From Bog-159 sp963843255 (GTDB taxonomy: Bacteria > Acidobacteriota > Terriglobia > Bryobacterales > Bryobacteraceae), in assembly GCA_963843255.1 (NCBI GenBank), contig CAWJJQ010000008.1, forward strand, positions 558,001 to 622,000: a stretch of DNA of 64,000 bases. The letters are read 5' to 3'. This document shows, in pieces, positions 35,053 through 43,166 of the stretch (positions within the stretch are counted from its first letter, which is position 1; the number at the start of each line of letters is the position of its first letter). The position numbers and the translations under genes are program-made. The notes beneath the pieces were generated by a model, which was given only the letters and a program-made list of their open reading frames with translations, was not told where the DNA came from and made no database searches.

Positions 35053-36717
35053 ATGAAATTCGCCGGTTTCACGCTCGCCCTGGCGGGCATCTTCACAGGA
35101 AGCGCGCTGGCCCAGACCCCAACTGTGGGCGGCCTGCTGAATAACTACAGCTTCACTCTGCCCGGGTTACCTAACTACGGCATCGCGCAGGGTTCCATCT
35201 TCGATATCTTCGGGACCAACCTGTCTTCGACCAGCACGCCTCTCCAGAACCCTCCCCTCCAGTCCACCTTGGACGGAGTAACTATCACCGTCACAGTGAA
35301 TGGCACGGTGACCAATCCGCTAATTTATTTTTTAAGCCCCACGCAGATCGCGGCGGTGCTCCCCTCGGCCACGCCTGTGGGTACGGGGACCCTTACAGTA
35401 GCTAACAGCGGTGGTACCAGCACGGCATTTCCCATCCAGGTGGTCCAGAGCGCCTTCGGACTGCTGACGTCAAACAATGGCACAGGACCGGTGCAAGGTT
35501 TCGATGCCAACAATTCATACGCCTTTCTGGGCTATTCGGCGTCGGCCAATCCAGGGGATATTCTGGAGCTCTGGGGCACGGGATTGGGCCCAACACCTAA
35601 CGACGCGACCGCCGTCGCCGTAAGCAACAGCGTCGAAGTTGACATAGGCGGCGTGCCGGCGAAGGTGATCTATGCCGGCCGGTCGTCATATATAGGGTTA
35701 GATCAGATCAACGTTACGGTGCCCTCCGGCATTACCGGATGCAACGTGTCCGTGGTAGTAGTCACCGGCAATTACGTCAGTAACTTCGGCACCACCTCGA
35801 TCGCCGCCAGCGGCCGCACGTGTTCCGATGCCACCAGCCCCATCACTACCGCCATCCTGAACGACATCACCAAAACCGGCACGTTTACGATCGGCGTCAT
35901 CGGCCTGACCAAAACTACCACGCCTGGGATTACCGTCGGAGGCATAACGGTTGGCGGCGGCACCACGGATGGCGGGTTCGGTATCTTCGAGAAGGTAACC
36001 GGCACCCAATTGAATTCCGGGGCGTACGCATCCGCATTTTCCAGCACCTCAATCGGCAGTTGCGTGGTCACCACTTACCAGGCCAGCAGCACGAATCCGG
36101 CTCCCCCGACCAAATTACCCACGTTTACGTCGCTCAATGCCGGATCGGTTATCGACATTGTGGGACCTGACGGCACCACCCCCATGAACCTTGAGACGTT
36201 GGGGTCACTAAACGCCTATACCACCGCCTCCGGAACGTCCAGTCCGTCGTTCATCCCGGCATCGGGCGGTAGCTTCACCTTTAACAACGGCACCGGCGGA
36301 CCCGACGTGGGAGCTTTCACTGCACAACTGCAATTGCCTGCCCCACTGGTGTGGACAAACATGGGCAGCATCAGTACAGTGACCCGTTCGTCTGGGCTTC
36401 CGATCAATTGGACTGGCGGCGATCCGAGCACCTATGTCACCATCACCGGCTATTCGGCGGGCACGGTGGCCGGATCTACAACTGAATTTGTGGGGGGCTT
36501 CTTCAGTTGCCAGGCGCCCACCGCACCCGGCACGTTCACAGTGCCCGCGGCCGTGTTGCTTTCGCTGCCACCCAGCCTGACGATAGCGGGAATCGCCATT
36601 GCAGGCTCATTGTCGGTGGATAACTACACGAATCCCGTCAGCTTTACCGCGCCCAATATCGACTACGCCTTTGTCGAGGCCAGCTTCAACAGCAGTATCA
36701 GCGTAACGTATCAGTAG
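35053..36717 (+). CDS. Secreted TIGR03437-like (Solibacter-type) protein
   Basis: The protein has 554 residues from ATG 35053, chosen because GGAGG lies at 35043-35047. After the signal peptide (GFTLALAGIFTGSALAQ) residues 20-250 match the Acidobacteria-specific domain that TIGR03437 describes at the end of many secreted proteins: FSLPGLPNYGIAQGS-like start, FDIFGTNLSS, PLIYFLSPTQIAAVLPS, GDILELWGTGLGPTPND and VEVDIGGVPAKVIYAG-type segments. The C-terminal half is Gly/Thr/Ser-rich and beta-forming, with no catalytic motif. Its role is unknown; extracellular adhesion or matrix functions are guesses. The double-hairpin repeat copy C follows the stop by one base. Confidence 0.85.
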   Translation: MKFAGFTLALAGIFTGSALAQTPTVGGLLNNYSFTLPGLPNYGIAQGSIFDIFGTNLSSTSTPLQNPPLQSTLDGVTITVTVNGTVTNPLIYFLSPTQIAAVLPSATPVGTGTLTVANSGGTSTAFPIQVVQSAFGLLTSNNGTGPVQGFDANNSYAFLGYSASANPGDILELWGTGLGPTPNDATAVAVSNSVEVDIGGVPAKVIYAGRSSYIGLDQINVTVPSGITGCNVSVVVVTGNYVSNFGTTSIAASGRTCSDATSPITTAILNDITKTGTFTIGVIGLTKTTTPGITVGGITVGGGTTDGGFGIFEKVTGTQLNSGAYASAFSSTSIGSCVVTTYQASSTNPAPPTKLPTFTSLNAGSVIDIVGPDGTTPMNLETLGSLNAYTTASGTSSPSFIPASGGSFTFNNGTGGPDVGAFTAQLQLPAPLVWTNMGSISTVTRSSGLPINWTGGDPSTYVTITGYSAGTVAGSTTEFVGGFFSCQAPTAPGTFTVPAAVLLSLPPSLTIAGIAIAGSLSVDNYTNPVSFTAPNIDYAFVEASFNSSISVTYQ

Positions 36718-36718
36718 T

Positions 36719-36757
36719 GGGGCAGGCCCCTGGCCTGCGCGGGGCTCTCAGCCCCGC
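36719..36757 (+). repeat. Double-hairpin dispersed repeat, copy C, between convergent genes
   Basis: Hairpin 1 is GCAGGCC/GGCCTGC (36722-36728 with 36732-36738, loop CCT) and hairpin 2 is GCGGGGCT/AGCCCCGC (36739-36746 with 36750-36757, loop CTC), followed by TTTCT. It lies between a plus gene ending at 36717 and a minus gene ending at 36761, so it can serve as a bidirectional terminator as well as being a dispersed element. See copies A and B near 17.4 kb. Confidence 0.8.
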
Positions 36758-36760
36758 TTT

Positions 36761-38032
36761 CTATTGCGCCGCCAGCTCATACCGGTGCGGTTTCGGTTGA
36801 GCGGCGGCGCGCTGCTGTTCCACCACCTCGCGCTCCACGGCATCCAGCGCACTTGCCGCGGCCTGCATCTGCGCCGGCGGAACAGAGACATTTTGCAAAT
36901 TCACTTCCAACTGGCGCCAGCGCGCGAAGTGGACCACGTTGTGCTTTAAGGTCAGGTCGTGAACCGCGGCCGCCTGCTTCGCCATGGGCGTAGCCATCGT
37001 AGCCAGGTTCACGCCTTTGGCCAGTTCCTCTTTGGTAAACGTGCCGATCGCGTCATCGTCGATCTTCAAGGTATACCGCGCGGCCGTGAGCCCCGTAACC
37101 TTGAGCGGTTCTTCGTCCATGGCATCCACGAAATCCGACGCGCGCAAGGCCAAGGCCAATACCTCGTCCTTCGGGTCGATCGGCATAGGCAGAGCCTCAT
37201 CCGCTTGCGTCCAGGTTAGGCGATCGCCCACCTGCAGATCGGTCACTTGGGTGTGTTCGGCGCGGACAATGCTGGACCCCGCCGCGTCGATCTCGACCGT
37301 TGTAACAATTGCCGGCGCGTGCCACGCCTTCAGCAGCGCTTCCGCCATCAACAGGTGACCGCCCGGCCCGGGATGTACCCGGTCGGGCAGCAGCTTTTTC
37401 GCACCCTCGGCATCCAGTTTGCTGGCCCGTTCGAGCGCCATCACCACCGGCGTATTCAGGTCCGCCACGGTCAGCATCTCCTGCTGGCCTAACTGCTTCA
37501 CGAAGTCGCCATAGCGCATCAGGACCTTGTTGTAGCCGCCTTCGAAATTGGGCGCGCGGGTGACATCGTCGTAGGGCGACGGTTCGATCACCGTAATGCG
37601 CAGGCCGGGCAGCGCGTCTTTCACGCTTTGGATGATGTGCCTGTATCCGGCGGCGTAGGTATCGAAGATCTTCTGGTCGAAGGCGCGATAGCTGCCGTCG
37701 TTCATACCCAGCATGATGGTCATCACGGTCGGCTTGTAAGCCACCACGTCCCGCGGCAGCCGTACATCGATGGGCCCCGCCCCGCCGCCGCTCACCCGGT
37801 CTCCGCCCACGCCGGAGTGCACGAAGGTCACTTTCATTTGCGGGAAGCGGGTGACCACGTAGGTCTCGACAAATGTGGTGTACAGGCGCTGGTCCGTGAT
37901 GCTGTCGCCGTAGAACACCACCCGGTCGCCATCCTTCAGATAAAAGCCGTTCTGGGCCGCCGCTGCTTCCACGCCCAGCGCCAGGAGCATGCCGCATATG
38001 CCGCTTGTGAAAGTTCGCCTTGAGAATCGCAT
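36761..38032 (-). CDS. SGNH/GDSL-type esterase with Tat-like signal
   Basis: From ATG 38032 the protein has 423 residues; the open frame upstream is a shadow of the divergent hexosaminidase gene. The leader FSRRTFTSGICGMLLALG looks like a twin-arginine signal. SGNH block I is FYGDSITDQ (nucleophile Ser, about residue 46), block II SGVGGDRV, block III LGMNDGSYR and block V LPDRVHPGPGGHLLMA (Asp and His). Residues 250-423 form a C-terminal extension found in similar secreted hydrolases. Enzymes of this layout often deacetylate or deacylate glycans. It is divergent from the GH20 gene with 39 bases between starts, so co-regulation and joint action on acetylated amino sugars is plausible. Confidence 0.87.
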   Translation of the reverse strand: MRFSRRTFTSGICGMLLALGVEAAAAQNGFYLKDGDRVVFYGDSITDQRLYTTFVETYVVTRFPQMKVTFVHSGVGGDRVSGGGAGPIDVRLPRDVVAYKPTVMTIMLGMNDGSYRAFDQKIFDTYAAGYRHIIQSVKDALPGLRITVIEPSPYDDVTRAPNFEGGYNKVLMRYGDFVKQLGQQEMLTVADLNTPVVMALERASKLDAEGAKKLLPDRVHPGPGGHLLMAEALLKAWHAPAIVTTVEIDAAGSSIVRAEHTQVTDLQVGDRLTWTQADEALPMPIDPKDEVLALALRASDFVDAMDEEPLKVTGLTAARYTLKIDDDAIGTFTKEELAKGVNLATMATPMAKQAAAVHDLTLKHNVVHFARWRQLEVNLQNVSVPPAQMQAAASALDAVEREVVEQQRAAAQPKPHRYELAAQ

Positions 38033-38071
38033 GATGCCCACAGTATAGGTACAAAACAGCGTAGTCTGGTA

Positions 38072-40066
38072 ATGATGCCTAAAGCTCCGATTCTCCTGAT
38101 GGCTCCCCTCACTCTTTTTGCCTACGATCTGATGCCCGTCCCCGCGAAGATCGTGCCGGGCGAGGGACGTATGCACATCGACCGCAATTTTTCGTTCATC
38201 CAGTTGAGCGGCTATCGCGAACCCCGTTTGGAAGCCGCCGCCGCACGCCTCGTGGAGCACGTGGCCATCAAAACCGGCATTCCCATGAATCCCGGCCTGG
38301 GCATGCATCCCCCCGAAGCGCCGCTGGTGGTTTATTGCGATCACGCCAGCGCCCCCGTGCAACTCGCGCGTGAGGATGAGTCGTACCGCCTCACTGTGAC
38401 GCCCATGGGCGCCCGCCTGGACGCTCCCAATCCCTTGGGCGTGTTGCGCGGCATGGAGACCTTTCTGCAACTCGTCGACCTGGACGCTTCAGGCTTCGGC
38501 GCGCCGGCGGTAACCATTGAGGACCATCCCCGCTTTCCCTGGCGCGGCCTCATGCTCGATGTATCCCGGCACTGGATGCCGCTTCCCGATGTGAAGCGCA
38601 CTCTCGACGGCATGGCCGCCGTGAAGCTGAACGTCTTCCACTGGCACCTCTCCGAAAATCAGGGATTCCGTATCGAAAGCAAACGCTTCCCCAAGCTGCA
38701 GGAAATGGGGTCCGATGGCGACTACTACACGCAGGACCAGGTACGCGAAGTCATCGCCTACGCGCGCGACCGCGGCATCCGCGTCATCCCCGAGTTCGAC
38801 ATGCCCGGCCATACAACAGCCTGGTTCGTGGGCTATCCCGAGCTGGCCAGCGGGCCGGGACCCTACCAGATCGAACGCCAGTGGGGCATCTTCGATCCCG
38901 CCATGGATCCCTCGCGCGAGGAGATCTACCAGTTCCTGGATACTTTCATTGGTGAGATGGCCGCGTTGTTCCCCGACGAATATTTCCACATCGGGGGCGA
39001 CGAAGTCAACGGCAAGGAGTGGGATGCCAACCCGCGCATCCAGGAGTTCAAGCGCGCCCACGGCATCAAGAGCAACGAGGAATTGCAGGCCTACTTTACC
39101 AAACGCGTACAGGCCATCGTGGCCAAGCATGGGAAGAAAATGGTCGGTTGGGACGAAATCTTCAGCCCCGGCATCCCGCACGACATTCTTATCCAATCGT
39201 GGCGCGGACAGAAATCGCTGGCCGACGCGGCCCGCCAGGGGATCCCCGGCATCCTGTCGAACGGCTATTACCTGGATCTGGATTACTCCGCCGGACACCA
39301 CTATTCTGTCGATCCGCTGGGGGGCGCCGCGGACAGCCTGAGCGCGGAGCAGAAGCAGTTGGTGCTGGGCGGTGAAGCCTGCATGTGGGCGGAATTTGTG
39401 CCCCAGGAGCTGCTCGATTTGCGCTTATGGCCGCGCACGGCCGCTATCGCGGAGCGCCTCTGGTCGCCGCAAAATGTCACCGATGTGGCGGACATGTACC
39501 GGCGGCTGGGCGCCGTCAGCCGCGATCTGGAGTGGCTCGGCCTGACGCACGCATCCGAGCGCGCGCGCATGCTCGAACGGCTGGCGGGGGGCGGCCCGGT
39601 GGCGCCCGTGCGTACCTTGGCTGAAGTGGTCGAACCAGTCAAAGACTACGCGCGCGAGGATGCCCGTCACTATGACGCCTTCACGCCCCTAAATCGGCTG
39701 GTGGACACGCTGCCGGACTCCGGCGCCGCGGCTTATGATTTTGCGGCGCTGGTGGACGGGCTGAAGCCTGAGAATTTTCCGCAAATCAGGGAACGGCTGA
39801 TGCTGTGGCGCGACAATGATACCCGCCTGGAGCCCTTGATGGCCCATTCCGCACTGCTTGCCGAGAACGAGGCCATCTCCAAGGACCTTTCGGCTCTTGC
39901 GGCGGCCGGCCTGGAGGCGCTCGACCGTCTACAAAATAGCGGCGCGCGTACTCCCGGCTGGGCGGATCGGCAGAAAGCGCTGCTCGATCGCGCTCAAAAG
40001 CCGTATGGTGAGCTGCTGCTCAGCGTCGCGCCGCCTATCGGAAAACTGATCGAAGCCGCCCGCTAG
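38072..40066 (+). CDS. GH20 beta-N-acetylhexosaminidase
   Basis: The 664-residue enzyme has a short hydrophobic leader (ILLMAPLTLFAYD), an N-terminal GH20b alpha/beta domain (about 15-140) and the GH20 barrel from FPWRGLMLDVSRHWMP. Substrate and catalytic signatures are present: HWHLSENQGFR, IPEFDMPGHT, HIGGDEVNG with the assisting Asp310 and acid/base Glu311, and WDEIF. A C-terminal helical region (about 500-664) extends past the barrel. It releases N-acetylglucosamine or -galactosamine from glycan ends. The divergent SGNH hydrolase may remove acetyl or acyl groups from the same polymer. ATG 38075 is an alternative start. Confidence 0.93.
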   Translation: MMPKAPILLMAPLTLFAYDLMPVPAKIVPGEGRMHIDRNFSFIQLSGYREPRLEAAAARLVEHVAIKTGIPMNPGLGMHPPEAPLVVYCDHASAPVQLAREDESYRLTVTPMGARLDAPNPLGVLRGMETFLQLVDLDASGFGAPAVTIEDHPRFPWRGLMLDVSRHWMPLPDVKRTLDGMAAVKLNVFHWHLSENQGFRIESKRFPKLQEMGSDGDYYTQDQVREVIAYARDRGIRVIPEFDMPGHTTAWFVGYPELASGPGPYQIERQWGIFDPAMDPSREEIYQFLDTFIGEMAALFPDEYFHIGGDEVNGKEWDANPRIQEFKRAHGIKSNEELQAYFTKRVQAIVAKHGKKMVGWDEIFSPGIPHDILIQSWRGQKSLADAARQGIPGILSNGYYLDLDYSAGHHYSVDPLGGAADSLSAEQKQLVLGGEACMWAEFVPQELLDLRLWPRTAAIAERLWSPQNVTDVADMYRRLGAVSRDLEWLGLTHASERARMLERLAGGGPVAPVRTLAEVVEPVKDYAREDARHYDAFTPLNRLVDTLPDSGAAAYDFAALVDGLKPENFPQIRERLMLWRDNDTRLEPLMAHSALLAENEAISKDLSALAAAGLEALDRLQNSGARTPGWADRQKALLDRAQKPYGELLLSVAPPIGKLIEAAR

Positions 40067-40234
40067 GCATGCCGCTGCAAACATGCGGGCGAGTTTACGA
40101 GCCTCCGTTTCCGAGACGCCCGCGTGACGAAGCGGTCATCCGCAGCCTGCTAAAGAAAGTGCATCAACCGCCGATAAAAGGTCAGGTGCGTCCGCCTGTT
40201 AGCGGACACGCCCATATCCGTTATCGAGTTTGCG

Positions 40235-42235
40235 ATGCGCTCTTTGTGGATCCTGTTGCTTTTATCCGGCGCCCCAGTTCTCCGTGCTGGTGATCAGCCG
40301 TCCAAGCCCGGTGACAGCCCTGCGGGTGAGGCGGCTCTTTTTGGCGACATGCCTGTGGTGGAAACCGCCTCGCTGCACGCGCAAACGCTTGCCGATGCCC
40401 CGGCCAGCGTGACGGTGATTACCGCGGAGGATATACGTAAATACGGCTACCGCACCCTGGGCGATGTACTGGCCTCGGCGCGCGGGTTTACAGTGGCCAG
40501 CAATCGCATCTCGCAATCGTCGGGGGTGCGGGGGTTCGCCGTACCAGGCGATTACAATACCTGCTTCCTGGTGATGATCAACGGCCATCCCATGACCGAG
40601 ATCGCGGCCGATTCAAACGGTTTTTTCGGGCAGGATTTTGGGCTGGATCTGGACATCGTGGAACGTATTGAGATCATCCGCGGTCCCAGCTCGGCTTTAT
40701 ACGGCAGTAATGGCATCCTGGCCACCATCAACCTGATCACCAAGACGCCGGCGGAAAGCCCGCATTGGTCGGCCAGCACCGAAACCGGCTTCGGCGCCGA
40801 GCAGAAGGCGGTGTTGATGGGGTCCTTCGACCTCGGACGAGGAGCCAACCTCCTGGTGGAAGGGTCCGGATTCTATACCGGCGGGCAGAACCTGCTGCTG
40901 CCTGGCCTCGACTCACTCGCTCCAAATGACGGAGTTGCCAACCACGTGGACGCGCAGGGCGGGTACCACAGCTTCGTGAACCTCCAATGGGGTGGCTGGA
41001 ACTTCACCAGCTACTTCAACAATCACCGGGTGCGCGCGTCCATCCTGGGCGATGGTACGGAGTTCAACGACCAGGGGCAGTTTGTTCAGACCGCGCGCAA
41101 TTTCGCGGGCGCCAGCTACACCCACGATTACGGCAACGGAGGCGAGCTGCGGTGGCAGCTTTTCTACGACCAGATGCGCTACGCCGACCGGTACGATTAC
41201 CTGGTGAATCCCGGTATAGTGGACAACCGGGACCAAGTCCACGGAGATTGGATCGATTCGCAGATCACCTACAGCGACGAGTTGCCGCACATCGGGTTGT
41301 TGACCCTGGGACTCAGCGCCAAAGTGGAATTGCGAGACCTGGTGGAGAATGCCGATTTCCAGCCGGACCAGAACGTCAATTTAAGCGTCAACCCCACGGA
41401 CCGGACGCTGGCTCCGTTTGTGCAGCAGGAATGGAATTTGGCCCGCAACTGGACGCTTTATTTGGGGGCGCGGTTCGACGTCTCGCACAACTACGGCAGT
41501 TTTCTCTCCCCCCGCGCTGCCCTGGTGTACCGGCCCACCACGCGCACCTCGTACAAACTGGTCTATGGACGCCCGTTCCGCACTCCCAGCGTTTACGAAG
41601 CCTACTACGCCGACGGCATCAGTCAATTACCGAACCCCGCCTTGAGGCCCGAAACCGCGGAAGCGTTCGAGGCCTCCGCGGAACATAAGATCGGCAAGTC
41701 CGCGTATGCCTTGGTCAATGGCTACCATTACGAGCTCGATTCGGTGATCCAGGCAGTCTTTATTTCGCAGGCGGTGCTGCAGTACCAAAACTGCGGCGCA
41801 CGCAGATCGGATGGCGTCGAGTTCGAGCTGGGCGGACATTTGAAACCCTGGCTCGAGACCACCGCCAGCCTGACATTCGACCGCACGGTGGATGTACTGC
41901 ATCACGATGACTTACCGAACGCCCCGGGGGAGATGGCCAAAGTGCGGGGTGCGGTGCCGCTCTTTCGCGACCGCATCTACTTCAGTACCGACTTCCAGTA
42001 CATCAGCGCGCGCGACACTCTATCCGAGAGCAGTACGCGGCCGGTGGCTTTGTTGAACGCCACGCTATCCAGCAAGCGGCTCCTGCGCGGCTTCGATTTT
42101 GTGGCGGGTGTCCGGAACGCGCTCAATTGGGGCTATGCCGATCCCATCGCGCTGCCGCTGGATGCTTCGGTCGATCAAATGCCCGCTTATGGCCGCACGG
42201 CATTTCTGAAAGTGATCTGGAGGCAAGGCGAATAA
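40235..42235 (+). CDS. TonB-dependent outer-membrane receptor
   Basis: The 666-residue protein has a signal peptide (LWILLLLSGAPVLRAG), a plug domain (about 45-170: DAPASVTVITAEDIRKYGYRT, VRGFAVPGDYN, VMINGHPM, RIEIIRGPSSALYGSNG) and a beta-barrel ending in the aromatic-rich KVIWRQGE. A TonB box is not clearly visible. Such receptors import siderophores, cobalamin or glycans, or pass signals inward. It starts the block of same-strand signalling genes, with only 7 bases before the next gene, so it probably feeds a ligand to the periplasmic binding protein downstream. Confidence 0.92.
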   Translation: MRSLWILLLLSGAPVLRAGDQPSKPGDSPAGEAALFGDMPVVETASLHAQTLADAPASVTVITAEDIRKYGYRTLGDVLASARGFTVASNRISQSSGVRGFAVPGDYNTCFLVMINGHPMTEIAADSNGFFGQDFGLDLDIVERIEIIRGPSSALYGSNGILATINLITKTPAESPHWSASTETGFGAEQKAVLMGSFDLGRGANLLVEGSGFYTGGQNLLLPGLDSLAPNDGVANHVDAQGGYHSFVNLQWGGWNFTSYFNNHRVRASILGDGTEFNDQGQFVQTARNFAGASYTHDYGNGGELRWQLFYDQMRYADRYDYLVNPGIVDNRDQVHGDWIDSQITYSDELPHIGLLTLGLSAKVELRDLVENADFQPDQNVNLSVNPTDRTLAPFVQQEWNLARNWTLYLGARFDVSHNYGSFLSPRAALVYRPTTRTSYKLVYGRPFRTPSVYEAYYADGISQLPNPALRPETAEAFEASAEHKIGKSAYALVNGYHYELDSVIQAVFISQAVLQYQNCGARRSDGVEFELGGHLKPWLETTASLTFDRTVDVLHHDDLPNAPGEMAKVRGAVPLFRDRIYFSTDFQYISARDTLSESSTRPVALLNATLSSKRLLRGFDFVAGVRNALNWGYADPIALPLDASVDQMPAYGRTAFLKVIWRQGE

Positions 42236-42242
42236 GGACTTC

Positions 42243-43166
42243 ATGCTTTCCCGCCGATCCATATTGTTCGCCTCGCCGGCCGCCTTCTGCTGCCGCGGAC
42301 TGCTAATCCCTGCGCGCGCTGCCACTGGCGCCGGAAAACGCGTCGCGGTAATTTTCCCACCGGCTCTGGACCCCTGCGCGGAGGCGGTGGAGGGCTTCCG
42401 GCTGCGTCTGGCTGGTAGTGAAATTACCGTCGCATTGCTCGACGTGAACAAGTCTGGGTTGACGGCCGAGGAATTCACCAGAAAGCCGGCCGCGGTCGTA
42501 GCAGTGGGGTCCGAAGCGGTCGAGGCGATGCTCGCGCAAACACCGGCCGCCGTCTCCATTTCCACCATGACGCTCGAAGCCGATCATCCCGCGGCGCCCC
42601 GCTCCACACGGCCCCGCGCGGCCGTCTATCTGGATATACCGGTGCGCGCCCAGGTCGCCGAACTGCGCAAACTGTTTCCCGAGAAAACGCGCATCGGGGT
42701 GATTCGAAATCCCAACCGGGGAGCTCCCACGGTCGCCCAAATCCGCGGCCAGGGTGCCGAGTTCGCTTCTCTTCAAATCGCCGATTGCGCCACCCCGGAC
42801 GAATTGTTGCCGGCCTTTCTGTCCTTGCGCAAGCGCGTGGATTTCGTCATCTGCCTTCCCGATGGCACTCTCTATAACGGCGCTACGGCGCGGCCGCTGA
42901 TCATGGCCTCACTCGAAAACCGCCTGCCCCTGGTAGGGTTCTCGCCGGCATTCGTGCGCGCCGGGGCCGCGGTGGGAGTCTGGCCCGACTACCGGGCGAT
43001 CGGCCAGCAGACCGCCGACCTGGTCCGGCACTGCCTGGATGCAACGGATTGTCCCGTCTCGGAGAATCCCAAGAAGATCAATGTCGCGGTGAACGCCAAA
43101 ATCCTGCGCATGCTCGGCATCGAGTTTGCGGCCGCCTCAAATCCCGACCTGGTGGTCCTCAGGTGA
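42243..43166 (+). CDS. Periplasmic binding protein, ABC_sub_bind (TrpX-like) type, Tat-like leader
   Basis: The 307-residue protein has a leader with SRRSILFASPAAFCC, resembling a twin-arginine signal. The remainder shows the two-lobed pattern of PF04392 proteins: RVAVIFPP at the start, VAVGSEAVEAML, TRIGVIRNPNRGA at the hinge, DFVICLPDGTLYN and LPLVGFSPAFVRAGAAVGVWPDYRAIG. No permease or ATPase gene is nearby. It is instead 7 bases after a TonB receptor gene and overlaps the sensor kinase start (GTGA), suggesting that it senses a ligand for the kinase rather than feeding a transporter; this is inference from context. Confidence 0.82.
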   Translation: MLSRRSILFASPAAFCCRGLLIPARAATGAGKRVAVIFPPALDPCAEAVEGFRLRLAGSEITVALLDVNKSGLTAEEFTRKPAAVVAVGSEAVEAMLAQTPAAVSISTMTLEADHPAAPRSTRPRAAVYLDIPVRAQVAELRKLFPEKTRIGVIRNPNRGAPTVAQIRGQGAEFASLQIADCATPDELLPAFLSLRKRVDFVICLPDGTLYNGATARPLIMASLENRLPLVGFSPAFVRAGAAVGVWPDYRAIGQQTADLVRHCLDATDCPVSENPKKINVAVNAKILRMLGIEFAAASNPDLVVLR

